Source of the DNA: Aerococcaceae bacterium NML190073
Lineage (GTDB): Bacteria; Bacillota; Bacilli; Lactobacillales; Aerococcaceae
NCBI GenBank assembly: GCA_026131555.1
Contig: JAMXJH010000007.1
Location: 1 to 64,000, forward strand
DNA: 64,000 nucleotides
Direction of reading: 5' to 3'
Position numbers and translations under genes: made by a program. The notes below the pieces were generated by a model, which ran no database searches, was not told the DNA's origin, and saw nothing but the letters and a program-made list of their open reading frames with translations. Positions 45,990-54,583 of the stretch are shown in pieces (the stretch's first letter is position 1; each line of letters starts with the position of its first letter).

Positions 45990-46322
45990 ATGGTAACTCA
46001 AGAACAGCAAGAATTAATCGAGCGTGAATTGCGTCGTGGCACGAATAAATCCAGAATAGCCGCTTTATTGGAAGTCAGTTATGAAGAAGCCGTCAGTTTA
46101 ATCGATTCGGTAAAGGCGCTTATTCGTCCCACTGTCGGGGATAGAATCTCATTCTCGTTTCGTGATTCTCAAATGGTTGGCGTCATCGCTAAACTTTTGA
46201 CAAATAGTGCGGTTGTAGAAATTGATTGGCGTGTGTCAGACGTGACAATGAAAGGAATTTGCACCAGCAGAACCATCGTGAACTTCAAGGATATTCAATC
46301 GTTTGTCAGCGAAGAGGAGTAA
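45990..46322 (+). CDS. DUF2187-like small protein
   Basis: A 110-residue protein. The N-terminal ~45 residues look like a helix-turn-helix-type bundle (ELRRGTNKSRIAALLEVSYEEAVSLI). The second half (about 48-105) matches DUF2187 (B. subtilis YkvS type), a small SH3-like fold: VGDRISFSFRDSQMVGVIAKLLTNSAVVEID followed by TIVNFKDI. Function is unknown. A terminator overlaps its stop codon. Confidence 0.65.
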   Translation: MVTQEQQELIERELRRGTNKSRIAALLEVSYEEAVSLIDSVKALIRPTVGDRISFSFRDSQMVGVIAKLLTNSAVVEIDWRVSDVTMKGICTSRTIVNFKDIQSFVSEEE

Positions 46323-46338
46323 TCGTCCTCTTTTTTTT
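46313..46338 (+). terminator. Intrinsic terminator overlapping the DUF2187-like stop codon
   Basis: AGAGGA at 46313-46318 pairs with TCCTCT at 46326-46331, followed by seven more T. The TAA stop lies in the loop. Confidence 0.82.
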
Positions 46339-46409
46339 TATTTTATCGAGAGAATATTATTTTTTTGCAATGCAAGTGCAGATTCTTATTTGGAGTGAAG
46401 TAGGGGGTG

Positions 46410-46418
46410 TGTTATAAT
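46410..46418 (+). promoter_or_regulatory. Extended -10 promoter of the folD block
   Basis: TGTTATAAT at 46410-46418 is an extended consensus -10, 37 bp ahead of the folD ATG. Confidence 0.6.
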
Positions 46419-46455
46419 AATGCTGATTGATTCTGTTCTACTCGGGAGGAATAAT

Positions 46456-47331
46456 ATGCAATTATTAAATGGTAAGTCACAATCGGACACGTTGCTCGCT
46501 CGCTATCAAGTCGCCGTCAATCGCCTCAAGCAAAAAAATATCACCCCTAAGTTAGTTGTCATTACAGTCGGAGAAGACCCCGCCAGTAAGGTGTATGTCG
46601 GTCAGAAACAGAAGAAAGCCTTGCAAGTCGGCATGGATTTCGAGTGGGTGAAATTACCGGAAGAAACGACCCAAGCCACACTCAATGCACAAATTGAACA
46701 CTACAATCAAGATGCCCAGACACATGGCATGATTGTTCAATTTCCTCTGCCGGCACATTTGGATAAATTTGAAACACTTGCACAAATCGCACCGGAGAAA
46801 GATGTGGATGGTTTCCACCCGGAAAATGTTGGCAAACTCGCATTGGAACAAGGAGTTCTTTATCCGTGTACACCGAAAGGTGTTGTCAGTTTATTGAAGG
46901 CATACGGGATTCGAATTGAAGGGCAGGATATTGCGGTTATCGGGCGCAGTCATGTTGTCGGCTTGCCATTGTCGATTTTGTTAGCGAATATGGGGGCAAC
47001 CGTATCGATTTGCAGTCGCAATACGAAAGACATTACGAAATTTACCAAAGATGCAGACATTGTAGTTGTTGCAGCTGGTTCGCCTGGCTTAGTCGGCGCA
47101 GACCATGTAAAAGAAGGCGTTGTTGTTGTGGATGTTGGCATTAACCGCCTATCGAATGGCAAGTTGGTGGGGGATGTTCGCTTCGATGAAGTGAAGAAGA
47201 AAGCTTCTTTCATCACGCCGGTTCCGGGCGGTATCGGACCGATGACGGTTGCGATGTTATTGGAGCAGACGATTCTCTGCGCTTGTTTACAGAATCATTT
47301 GGACTTATCAGATTTCTTAGAAAGTGAGTAA
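46456..47331 (+). CDS. folD: Bifunctional methylenetetrahydrofolate dehydrogenase/cyclohydrolase
   Basis: A 291-residue FolD. Motifs include VGEDPASKVYVGQKQK with the catalytic Lys, QFPLPAHLD, PEKDVDGFHPENVGKL, the NADP site IGRSHVVGLPLSILL and PVPGGIGPMTVAMLLEQT. It interconverts 5,10-methylene- and 10-formyl-THF. The ATG at 46456 follows GGGAGGAA and gives the usual length; a start at 46420 would add 12 unsupported residues. It heads the folD-xseA-xseB-ispA-tlyA-recN block conserved in Bacilli. Confidence 0.96.
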   Translation: MQLLNGKSQSDTLLARYQVAVNRLKQKNITPKLVVITVGEDPASKVYVGQKQKKALQVGMDFEWVKLPEETTQATLNAQIEHYNQDAQTHGMIVQFPLPAHLDKFETLAQIAPEKDVDGFHPENVGKLALEQGVLYPCTPKGVVSLLKAYGIRIEGQDIAVIGRSHVVGLPLSILLANMGATVSICSRNTKDITKFTKDADIVVVAAGSPGLVGADHVKEGVVVVDVGINRLSNGKLVGDVRFDEVKKKASFITPVPGGIGPMTVAMLLEQTILCACLQNHLDLSDFLESE

Positions 47332-47335
47332 TAGT

Positions 47336-48673
47336 ATGCCACAGCATTTAACGATTAAGGCATTAACTCAATATTTGAAGCGTAAATTTGATGTCGACCC
47401 GCATTTGCAGAAAGTAACAGTTATCGGGGAGTTATCTAATTTCCGTGAGCGTGCGAACAGCCACCAGTATTTCAGTTTGAAGGATGAGGCGGCGCGCATC
47501 AGTGCGGTCATGTATCGCAATGCGTATAGCCGTGTTCCTTTCAAACTTGAAGAAGGGATGAAAGTAATTGCGACAGGACGCGTCACGCTTTATGAGCCGA
47601 GCGGTTCTTATCAATTAGTGATTGAGACCTTAGAACCTGACGGCGTCGGCGCTCTATACTTGGCGTTGGAACAACTGAAACAACGTTTCAAAGAGCAAGG
47701 CTTATTGGATTTGCCTCGCAAGGCGCTGCCGATTTTTCCACGTAAAATTGCCGTGATTACCAGTCCGAGCGGAGCAGTTATTCGCGATATCCTTACAACA
47801 GTCAAAAGACGTTACCCGATTGTTCAAATTACCGTGTTTCCAACCCGCGTGCAAGGCAAGGAGGCAACCGCTGAAATTGTACGGGCATTTGAACAAGTGG
47901 AGCAATTGGCGGACGAGTACGATACGGTCATTGTTGCGCGTGGTGGCGGCTCCATTGAGGACCTTTGGTGCTTTAATGAGGAGGTGGTCGCTCATGCGAT
48001 TCTGCGTTGTTCGTTGCCGGTTATTGCGGCTATCGGGCACGAAACGGATACAACTTTAGCGGATTTAGTGGCGGATATGCGTGCACCGACACCGACGGCT
48101 GCGGCGGAGATGGCAGTGCCGGTTTTGGTTGAGGTAAAGCATTATTTGCAGCAATTGCATACACAATTATTCCGCAATATTAGCCAGCAAATCGCTTTGT
48201 TGCGTAAACAGCAGGAGCGTTTGCAAGCCAGCTACGTCTTGAAGCAACCGGAAAGATTGTACCAGCCTTACATTCAACAGTTGGACCGCCTGAATGAGCG
48301 TATGCATTATTTTTGGCGGAGAAGTTTGGAGCAAAAAGCTTCCCGCCTCCAGCAAGTAAGGCACGAACTGTTTTTGCAACAGCCGACGTATCGGATTGCG
48401 CAAAGTCAGCATGAAGTAAGAGGCTTGCAACAACAATTGAACAATGCGTTGGCACATTACTTGCAGTTGAAGCAGACGCAAGTAGCGCACGCCGCCAATT
48501 TATTGGACGCCTATTCGCCGTTGAAAATAATGGCGCGTGGCTATGCAGTCGTTCAGACACCCGACCAGCAAGTAATCAAAACCATCGAAGCGCTACAAGT
48601 AGAACAAGCGGTACAAGTACGCTTAGCTGATGGCCAATTTCAAGCAAAAGTGACGGAGATTCAACCGAACTAG
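47336..48673 (+). CDS. xseA: Exodeoxyribonuclease VII large subunit
   Basis: A 445-residue XseA. An N-terminal OB-fold (LTQYLKRKFDVDPHLQKVTVIGELSNF) precedes the catalytic domain with ITSPSGAVIRDI and the RGGGSIEDLWCFNEE motif, a coiled-coil region (about 270-380) and a C-terminal barrel ending. With XseB it degrades single-stranded DNA. The ATG at 47336 gives a better ribosome spacing than the GTG at 47324, which overlaps folD. Confidence 0.95.
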   Translation: MPQHLTIKALTQYLKRKFDVDPHLQKVTVIGELSNFRERANSHQYFSLKDEAARISAVMYRNAYSRVPFKLEEGMKVIATGRVTLYEPSGSYQLVIETLEPDGVGALYLALEQLKQRFKEQGLLDLPRKALPIFPRKIAVITSPSGAVIRDILTTVKRRYPIVQITVFPTRVQGKEATAEIVRAFEQVEQLADEYDTVIVARGGGSIEDLWCFNEEVVAHAILRCSLPVIAAIGHETDTTLADLVADMRAPTPTAAAEMAVPVLVEVKHYLQQLHTQLFRNISQQIALLRKQQERLQASYVLKQPERLYQPYIQQLDRLNERMHYFWRRSLEQKASRLQQVRHELFLQQPTYRIAQSQHEVRGLQQQLNNALAHYLQLKQTQVAHAANLLDAYSPLKIMARGYAVVQTPDQQVIKTIEALQVEQAVQVRLADGQFQAKVTEIQPN

Positions 48674-48685
48674 AAAGGAAACATT

Positions 48686-48925
48686 ATGGCACCAAGAAAA
48701 AAAGAACAACAACCTGAAAACTTTGAAGTAGCCTTGCAACAATTATCGGCAATTGTCGAGCAATTGGAGAAGGGCGAATTGCCTTTGGAAACGGCATTGG
48801 ATGCCTTCAAGCAAGGCGTGGCACTCAGTCAATATTGTCAAACCACATTGGATAATGCCGAACAAACCGTTGCGAAGATGATGACGGAACAAGGCGAAGT
48901 TTTATTGGACGAGGAACAAGCATGA
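48686..48925 (+). CDS. xseB: Exodeoxyribonuclease VII small subunit
   Basis: A 79-residue helical protein with the family pattern FEVALQQLSAIVEQLEKGELPLE and ALDAFKQGV, which binds the XseA coiled coil. It follows xseA by 12 bp and overlaps ispA by 4 bp (ATGA), so expression is coupled. Confidence 0.95.
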   Translation: MAPRKKEQQPENFEVALQQLSAIVEQLEKGELPLETALDAFKQGVALSQYCQTTLDNAEQTVAKMMTEQGEVLLDEEQA

Positions 48926-49806
48926 ACATAACAGATATTCATACATTGCGCGATATTTTCGAACGGGCATTGAAGGATCGCGTACGTTACACGATGACGC
49001 CGATTGAATTACTGACGCCGATGGTCTACTCCTTGCAAAATGGGGGCAAACGTCTGCGTCCGACCATGTTGCTGACGGTATTAGCCATTCAGTCACCGGA
49101 CCAAATTAAGCTTGGATTGAATACAGGAATGGCGTTGGAGTTTATTCATACGTATTCGTTAATCCACGACGATTTGCCTGCCATGGATAATGATGATTTA
49201 CGTCGCGGACAACCGACTAATCATATTCAATTCGGCGAGGCGACGGCGATTTTGGCAGGGGATGCGTTGCTGACCGATGCGTTTGACTTAATTGTCGGTG
49301 ATGACTACTTATCCGACCGTCAAAAAGTGCGACTAACCACTCATTTGAGTAAAGCAGCCGGCTCACTCGGTATGGTTGCCGGTCAATTAGCCGATATGCA
49401 ATCGGATAATCAAAACATTTCACTAGCGCAATTACGTCAAATTCACTCGCTCAAAACAGGCAAACTGTTCACTTTTGCAGTGGAAGCCGGCGCGATAATT
49501 GCGAACTTATCAGAGGACATTGCGTTGGAATTGGTAACATTCAGTGAGCATTTCGGACGTGCGTATCAAATTCATAACGACTTAATGGATGTGGTTGGGA
49601 CAACTGACCAAACAGGCAAGCAGACGCAGGCGGATGCGGTGTTGGAGAAATCAACTTATCCGCAATTGATGGGCTTGGAGGGCGCCAAACAGGAATTAGC
49701 GTCGGAGTTACAACAAGCTGTTGCTTGCTTGGAGCGTTTATCCAAGCAAACAGGGAAAGATTACTTAGCGCTAGTGCCGTTTCTAGATTATTTACAGTTA
49801 GGATGA
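48922..49806 (+). CDS. ispA: Polyprenyl (farnesyl) diphosphate synthase
   Basis: A 294-residue trans-prenyltransferase. The first Asp-rich motif HDDLPAMDNDDLRRG (about 82-96) is intact. GGKRLRP binds the pyrophosphate. The second motif reads HNDLMD (about 217-222) where most enzymes have DDILD, so Asn replaces the first Asp. It makes farnesyl diphosphate for undecaprenyl and quinone synthesis. It overlaps xseB by 4 bp. Confidence 0.93.
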   Translation: MNITDIHTLRDIFERALKDRVRYTMTPIELLTPMVYSLQNGGKRLRPTMLLTVLAIQSPDQIKLGLNTGMALEFIHTYSLIHDDLPAMDNDDLRRGQPTNHIQFGEATAILAGDALLTDAFDLIVGDDYLSDRQKVRLTTHLSKAAGSLGMVAGQLADMQSDNQNISLAQLRQIHSLKTGKLFTFAVEAGAIIANLSEDIALELVTFSEHFGRAYQIHNDLMDVVGTTDQTGKQTQADAVLEKSTYPQLMGLEGAKQELASELQQAVACLERLSKQTGKDYLALVPFLDYLQLG

Positions 49807-49813
49807 CGAGATT

Positions 49814-50626
49814 TTGAAGAAAGAACGCATTGATAAATTAGTCGTACAAGCAGGTTTAACCGAATCGCGCGAACAGGCTCGCCGCTTGATTATGGCGGGT
49901 CAAATTTATGATGAGAACAATCAGCGTTACGATAAGCCGGGTGAGAAGATACCGGTGGACAAACAATTGCATATTAAAGGCAAAACTTTGCGCTATGTCA
50001 GCCGTGGAGGTTTGAAACTGGAGAAAGCAATCAAGGCGTTCAACATTGACATGACCGACCACATCTTATTGGATATCGGTGCGTCAACCGGTGGTTTCAC
50101 AGATGCGGCTTTACAGCACGGCGCCCAAAAATCTTACGCGCTCGATGTCGGCTATAACCAATTAGCATACTCATTGCGTCAAGATGAACGAGTCGTCGTC
50201 ATGGAGCGTCAGAATTTCCGTTACTCAACACCGACGGATTTCCAAGAAGGACAACCGACCATTGCCAGTATAGATGTCTCCTTTATTTCGTTGCAATTAA
50301 TTTTGCCACCATTAGTGGAAATCTTGGCAGAGGGCGGTTCTGTATTAGCCTTAATTAAACCGCAATTTGAAGCAGGACGTGAGCGTGTCGGTAAGAACGG
50401 CATTATCAAAAACGTCGCCGTCCACCAAGAAGTTGTCGGCGAAGTATTACAATTCATGTGTGAAATTGGCTACACGATAGAGGATTTAACCTTCTCGCCG
50501 ATTACCGGTGGGGAAGGGAATATCGAGTTTCTGGCGCATTTGAAGAACGCCAAGCAACCGCATAACGACAGTTGGCAACAAATTGATGTTGCACAAGTAG
50601 TCGCTGAGGCGCACAGCACATTCTGA
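49814..50626 (+). CDS. tlyA: TlyA-family rRNA methyltransferase (S4 + FtsJ domains)
   Basis: A 270-residue protein with an S4 RNA-binding domain (about 1-60; RIDKLVVQAGLTESREQARRLI) and an FtsJ-like SAM methyltransferase domain (about 65-245; LLDIGASTGGFTDAALQHGA, and the catalytic-type ALIKPQFE). TlyA 2'-O-methylates rRNA; some members are called hemolysins by history. The TTG at 49814 is used because the KKERIDKL sequence aligns with family starts; no better ATG is available. Confidence 0.92.
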   Translation: MKKERIDKLVVQAGLTESREQARRLIMAGQIYDENNQRYDKPGEKIPVDKQLHIKGKTLRYVSRGGLKLEKAIKAFNIDMTDHILLDIGASTGGFTDAALQHGAQKSYALDVGYNQLAYSLRQDERVVVMERQNFRYSTPTDFQEGQPTIASIDVSFISLQLILPPLVEILAEGGSVLALIKPQFEAGRERVGKNGIIKNVAVHQEVVGEVLQFMCEIGYTIEDLTFSPITGGEGNIEFLAHLKNAKQPHNDSWQQIDVAQVVAEAHSTF

Positions 50627-50643
50627 TAGGAGGGAGGAGCATT

Positions 50644-52365
50644 ATGTTACAAAGTTTATCCATTGAGAATTTTGCGATTATAGAGCAAGTTGCCATTGAT
50701 TTTGCCGGTGGCATGACGGTCCTTTCGGGTGAAACGGGCGCCGGTAAATCCATTATTATCGATGCACTTGGGATTCTTTGCGGTGGACGCGGCTCGAGCG
50801 AATGGATTCGTCACGGAAGTGAACGCTTAATGGTCGAAGGTTTATTTACGTTCAGCGAATCTCAGCCTCCCTTGGAAGCAGCGCTCGACGAGTTTGGAAT
50901 TACTTACGATGCTACGGCTGAAGATTTGATTTTGCGACGGGAAATTACTGCGCAAGGTAAGAATACTATTCGTATCAATGGACAGCTTGCAAATGTGTCT
51001 CTCCTCAAAAAAATCGGCACGCACCTCGTAGACATTCACGGACAGAACGAACACCAAGCGCTCTTAGATAACACGCAACATTTGGCGCTCCTCGACGAGT
51101 TCGGACACCGAGATTTAGGCGAAGTAGCCGCCAACTATCAAGTAGCATATCGCCAGTTTCGCCAATTAAAACAAGATTGGCAACACGCCCAACAGAATGA
51201 ACAAGACCAACTTCAACAGCTAAGTTTCCTTGAATTTCAAATTGCTGAAATAGAACAAGCGGAACTCAATATCGGCGAAGACGAAGAATTGGAAGCCATT
51301 AGCAAACGCCTGCAAAATGCGCAAACCATTCAACAAAATATCGAAGCCGCCAACTATATTTTGTCCGATAGCGATGCGAATGTTCTGACGCAACTCAAGC
51401 AAGTCAGTCACTTATTACAAGCGATTGAGAAATACCACCCGCCACTTAACGAAGTTGTCGCGCAACTGGACAGCATGCAATACGACTTGCAAGAAATTGC
51501 GCACCAAGTGGCGATGACAGCCGGTGAATTCGAACATGATACGCAAACGATTGACGAAGTTGAAGCGCGTCTGAACGAATTGGGACAACTCAAGCGCAAG
51601 TACGGCATGAATATTTCGGAATTGTTGGCGCATTACCAAGCCATTTCTGAAGAAGTGTACCAAATCAAACACCGCGAACAATATTTAGCAAAGCTGGAAG
51701 CGAATGTGCAACAAGCTTATCAAGCTGCACACCAACTTGCCGAACAGTTACACCAAGCAAGACAGCGAAGTGCCAAGCAACTCGTCACAGCAATCGAACA
51801 CGAACTCGCCGACTTATACATGGCAAACAGCCGTTTCGACGTACAATTTGCGCCCGCTACCCCGGACAAAAAACTCGCGCCCCTCATTCCGAACGCCGTT
51901 CAACTGACGGACACCGGCTTTGATCAAGTCGAGTTTTACGTTGCGACTAACGTGGGTGAAACATTAAAGCCGTTAGTGAAAGTCGCCAGTGGCGGAGAAC
52001 TATCCCGCTTTATGTTAGCCTTGAAGAGCGTCTTCAGCACCGCAGCGCTTTCTAAGACAATGGTCTTCGACGAAATTGATACCGGCGTATCCGGACGTGT
52101 TGCGCAAGCAATCGCCGAGAAAATGGCGCAAGTATCCAAACGTCATCAAGTGCTATGTATTACGCACTTGCCGCAAGTTGCAGCCATTGCGCACGAGCAA
52201 CTCTACATCGAGAAAGTCGTTGCAAACGAACGGACGCATACACAAGTCGCAACGCTTGACATTGACCGCAGAAGCGAGATTATTGCCCAAATGATGTCAG
52301 GTAAAGTTGTGAGCGACGCGTCATTGCAATTGGCGAAAGAATTATTGAAAGAGTTACAACCATGA
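50644..52365 (+). CDS. recN: DNA repair protein RecN
   Basis: A 573-residue SMC-like ATPase: Walker A GETGAGKS (about 30-37), a coiled-coil centre (about 150-380), the signature VASGGELSRFMLALKS and Walker B MVFDEIDTGVSG. It acts at double-strand breaks. The usual argR between tlyA and recN is absent. The end overlaps miaA by 4 bp. Confidence 0.96.
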   Translation: MLQSLSIENFAIIEQVAIDFAGGMTVLSGETGAGKSIIIDALGILCGGRGSSEWIRHGSERLMVEGLFTFSESQPPLEAALDEFGITYDATAEDLILRREITAQGKNTIRINGQLANVSLLKKIGTHLVDIHGQNEHQALLDNTQHLALLDEFGHRDLGEVAANYQVAYRQFRQLKQDWQHAQQNEQDQLQQLSFLEFQIAEIEQAELNIGEDEELEAISKRLQNAQTIQQNIEAANYILSDSDANVLTQLKQVSHLLQAIEKYHPPLNEVVAQLDSMQYDLQEIAHQVAMTAGEFEHDTQTIDEVEARLNELGQLKRKYGMNISELLAHYQAISEEVYQIKHREQYLAKLEANVQQAYQAAHQLAEQLHQARQRSAKQLVTAIEHELADLYMANSRFDVQFAPATPDKKLAPLIPNAVQLTDTGFDQVEFYVATNVGETLKPLVKVASGGELSRFMLALKSVFSTAALSKTMVFDEIDTGVSGRVAQAIAEKMAQVSKRHQVLCITHLPQVAAIAHEQLYIEKVVANERTHTQVATLDIDRRSEIIAQMMSGKVVSDASLQLAKELLKELQP

Positions 52366-53306
52366 AATTATCAAACATACCGGTCATCGTAATCGGCGGA
52401 CCGACCGCAGTCGGCAAGACAGATTTAAGTATTCATCTCGCCAAACAATTCAATGGCGAAATTATCAATGGCGACAGCTTGCAAGTGTATCGCAACCTCA
52501 ATATCGGAACCGGCAAGATTACCACCACGGAAATGGACGGTGTTCCACATCATCTGCTCGATATTTTGGACGAGCATGAACCTTATGATGCCTCCCAGTT
52601 CAAAAAAATGGCAACCACGCTCATCAAAGAGATTGCTTCGAGAGGGAAGTTGCCAATCATTGTCGGAGGAACAGGACTCTACCTAGAAGGATTGCTCTAT
52701 AATCTTGAATTCGGAGGCGAATCCAGTCACAGTCCCGAGGTGCGCCAACATTGGCAACAACTTGCTCAACGTCGAGGAAGCGAATGGTTATGGCAACAAC
52801 TGCAAGCCAAAGATCCGCAGGCTGCCGCTCTTATTCCATACCAGAATACACGACGCGTGATTCGTGCTTTGGAAGTAATTGAGGTAACGGGAGAACTTTT
52901 CTCGAAGCAGGAGAGTCACGAGGAGCAGCAATCGGTGTTCAATGAGTGTGTCATCATCTTGGAGCGACCACGCGAGGCATTATACGAGCGAATCAATCGC
53001 CGTGTGCAGCTGATGGTTGAGGCAGGATTGGAGCAAGAAGCACGCGCGTTGTACGACCAAGCGAACGGCGCCGATTGGCAGAGTATTAAAGGAATTGGCT
53101 ACAAGGAATGGTGGCCGTACTTTGACGGACACGCAACGCTTGAAGAAGTGGTGAGCACCATTCAACAGAATTCCCGCCGCTACGCCAAACGCCAACTCAC
53201 GTGGTTTAGAAATCGTCTCAAGCATACTCATTGGGTTGATGTCAGCGACGACACGCAAGGCATTGCGCTCGCCAGCGCGATAGTTAAGGCGCATTTAGGG
53301 GATTGA
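52362..53306 (+). CDS. miaA: tRNA dimethylallyltransferase
   Basis: A 314-residue MiaA. The P-loop GPTAVGKTDLS (about 13-23), GDSLQVYRNLNIGTGK, the VGGTGLYLEGLLYNL motif and the closing KRQLTWFRN are all present. It adds a dimethylallyl group to A37 of tRNAs reading U-starting codons. Its ATG lies inside the recN end (ATGA). A structured RNA candidate follows. Confidence 0.96.
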   Translation: MKLSNIPVIVIGGPTAVGKTDLSIHLAKQFNGEIINGDSLQVYRNLNIGTGKITTTEMDGVPHHLLDILDEHEPYDASQFKKMATTLIKEIASRGKLPIIVGGTGLYLEGLLYNLEFGGESSHSPEVRQHWQQLAQRRGSEWLWQQLQAKDPQAAALIPYQNTRRVIRALEVIEVTGELFSKQESHEEQQSVFNECVIILERPREALYERINRRVQLMVEAGLEQEARALYDQANGADWQSIKGIGYKEWWPYFDGHATLEEVVSTIQQNSRRYAKRQLTWFRNRLKHTHWVDVSDDTQGIALASAIVKAHLGD

Positions 53307-53317
53307 GTGCAGTAGGG

Positions 53318-53346
53318 TTGAAAAAATTTATAAAAAATGGTTTAAT
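53318..53346 (+). promoter_or_regulatory. Promoter of the 53.35-kb structured RNA
   Basis: TTGAAA (53318-53323) and TTTAAT (53341-53346) are 17 bp apart, starting 12 bp after the miaA stop. Transcription would start near 53353. Confidence 0.7.
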
Positions 53347-53352
53347 TATGTT

Positions 53353-53547
53353 GAACGCAAGGAGTAGTATAGAAGGAGTACGCCTTGATGGAGGAAGCTC
53401 CGGTGCGAATCCGGGCTATTGCGTCAGTAAGTAGATTAGTTTACGGGGGAGAACACAGCTTCGGTTGAAGTGACGGTTCAACTCCGTCACTACTTACTTT
53501 ACTTTTTATATAAATCAAGCAGACACCTTAGCAGGTGTCTTTTTTTG
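53353..53547 (+). ncRNA. Candidate stand-alone structured RNA with two tRNA-like halves
   Basis: No open frame fits this ~195-nt stretch between miaA and the convergent nucleotidyltransferase gene. Half 1 (53355-53424) is closed by ACGCAA/TTGCGT and contains small hairpins, one with T-loop-like TGCGAAT. Half 2 (53426-53498) is closed by the 9-bp stem AGTAAGTAG/CTACTTACT. Its last hairpin, GTGACGG-TTCAACT-CCGTCAC (53470-53490), has a 7-bp stem and T-loop-like 7-nt loop. That hairpin runs straight into the closing stem, like the T arm and acceptor of tRNA. No CCA end or anticodon arm is visible. A promoter precedes it and a terminator follows at 53521-53547. I cannot name a known family. Confidence 0.7.
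53521..53547 (+). terminator. Intrinsic terminator of the structured RNA
   Basis: AGACACCT (53521-53528) pairs with AGGTGTCT (53533-53540) around a 4-nt loop, followed by seven T. Confidence 0.92.
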
Positions 53548-53631
53548 TCTTCAAATGAGGAGGAAAGAAAAGGCGCATAAAAAAGGTTCTCGCAATTGAG
53601 AACCTTCGCTGTTGCTATTAAAAAATGTTTG

Positions 53632-54189
53632 TCAGTAGTATTGTCTGATTGTGTCTTGATTCTCTTTGAAGAATTCTTCAAGCCAGTCCATGCCATAAGC
53701 ATAGCTAAATCCTTCTAAAAGCATGGAAAAGTCAATGCTTTCAAACCCTATCCTTTTCAGTTCGTTAAAGGTGTCAAAAGGAGAACGGAAATTCTTGTGT
53801 TTGATGATGTTGCCGATATCCTTCAAGTCTTGCGACCTTGCGCTTTCCATCTTCATGCCAAGAACATATTCAATCGGGACAATCCATACGGATAAATGAC
53901 TGAACGTATACAAAGGTTGACATAGGCTTAAATCAGGTTGTCGATTCATGTTTGCCACATTGTTATTTAACCAAAGTTCTTCCGGTGTATTAATATTGAA
54001 TTGCTCCCCGACATGCGCAATAATTTCATTGATTCTGTTGTTCTCTTGATAGAAAGCATCCACATCTTGTGTTGCTCGCAAACCATGGTATTCCAGAACG
54101 TAACCTCCGACACAAATAATCGTCAACGATAAACCGGCTTGTCCCAATGCTCTATCCAATGCTTCAAATACGGGTTTCATCTTATCCAT
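53632..54189 (-). CDS. DUF6036-like nucleotidyltransferase, possible toxin of a two-gene module
   Basis: A 185-residue protein with a minimal nucleotidyltransferase core at the start: CVGGYVLEYHGLRATQDVDAFYQ (about 25-47) supplies the GG and D-x-D motifs. A helical C-terminal half follows. This fits the DUF6036/AbiEii-like group, several members of which are toxins or tRNA-modifying enzymes. The ATG at 54189 is preferred by its GGAG site and overlaps the upstream small gene by 8 bp, a usual layout for toxin-antitoxin pairs. Family placement is by motif only; whether it is toxic is unknown. Confidence 0.7.
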   Translation of the reverse strand: MDKMKPVFEALDRALGQAGLSLTIICVGGYVLEYHGLRATQDVDAFYQENNRINEIIAHVGEQFNINTPEELWLNNNVANMNRQPDLSLCQPLYTFSHLSVWIVPIEYVLGMKMESARSQDLKDIGNIIKHKNFRSPFDTFNELKRIGFESIDFSMLLEGFSYAYGMDWLEEFFKENQDTIRQYY

Positions 54190-54466
54190 GCTTGTATTTC
54201 TCCATAAGTTTTTGTACGGTAGTGAGTTCGGCAGGTTTGTTGAGAGAGATGACATAATCATGTGTTGGCGTGTTCGGTTGAACCGCATACTTCAGACTAA
54301 TCTTTTGGAAATCGGTCAGTTCTTTCGAATGGAGTAAGCGTTGAACGTCTTCGTCAGTTAAGTACGAGTAATCTTTGAAAATTACTTTGCGTAAATATCG
54401 GAACCAATGAGCAGCATTGAATTTAGATTGCTCGGAAGCCTCTATCATATATGTATACCAATCCAT
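54182..54466 (-). CDS. Small partner protein of the nucleotidyltransferase, possible antitoxin
   Basis: A 94-residue protein, mostly helical, starting MDWYTYMIEASEQSKFNA after an AGAGGTGATTTG site (ATG at 54466). It has no recognised family and no obvious DNA-binding motif. It is the first gene of the two-gene minus-strand unit and overlaps the nucleotidyltransferase gene by 8 bp. A near-consensus promoter lies at 54571-54599. The antitoxin idea rests only on size, order and overlap. Confidence 0.65.
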   Translation of the reverse strand: MDWYTYMIEASEQSKFNAAHWFRYLRKVIFKDYSYLTDEDVQRLLHSKELTDFQKISLKYAVQPNTPTHDYVISLNKPAELTTVQKLMEKYKHG

Positions 54467-54525
54467 CAAATCACCTCTTCCAAAATTAAACATAATCCTT
54501 CGTCCCGAAGTCGAAAATCATCTCA

Positions 54526-54583
54526 ATATCGTAGCAATATTTCTAAAACAGCAACAAAAGGATTGCTTTCATTATATCGTAGC
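54526..54583 (-). repeat. Direct repeat GCTACGATAT at the module promoter
   Basis: GCTACGATAT occurs twice on the minus strand, at 54583-54574 (overlapping the -10 box) and at 54535-54526 in the leader, 48 bp apart. It is a possible operator pair for autoregulation. Confidence 0.6.

Noticed and set aside
53390-53420. Cobalamin-riboswitch-like GGTGCGAATCCGG segment
   Set aside because: The B12 box (GCCACTG) and the other conserved parts are absent, and no plus-strand gene follows the element.
53353-53505. True tRNA genes
   Set aside because: The folds have T-arm-like hairpins and closing stems but no anticodon arm with a 7-nt loop, no proper D arm and no CCA-compatible acceptor end.
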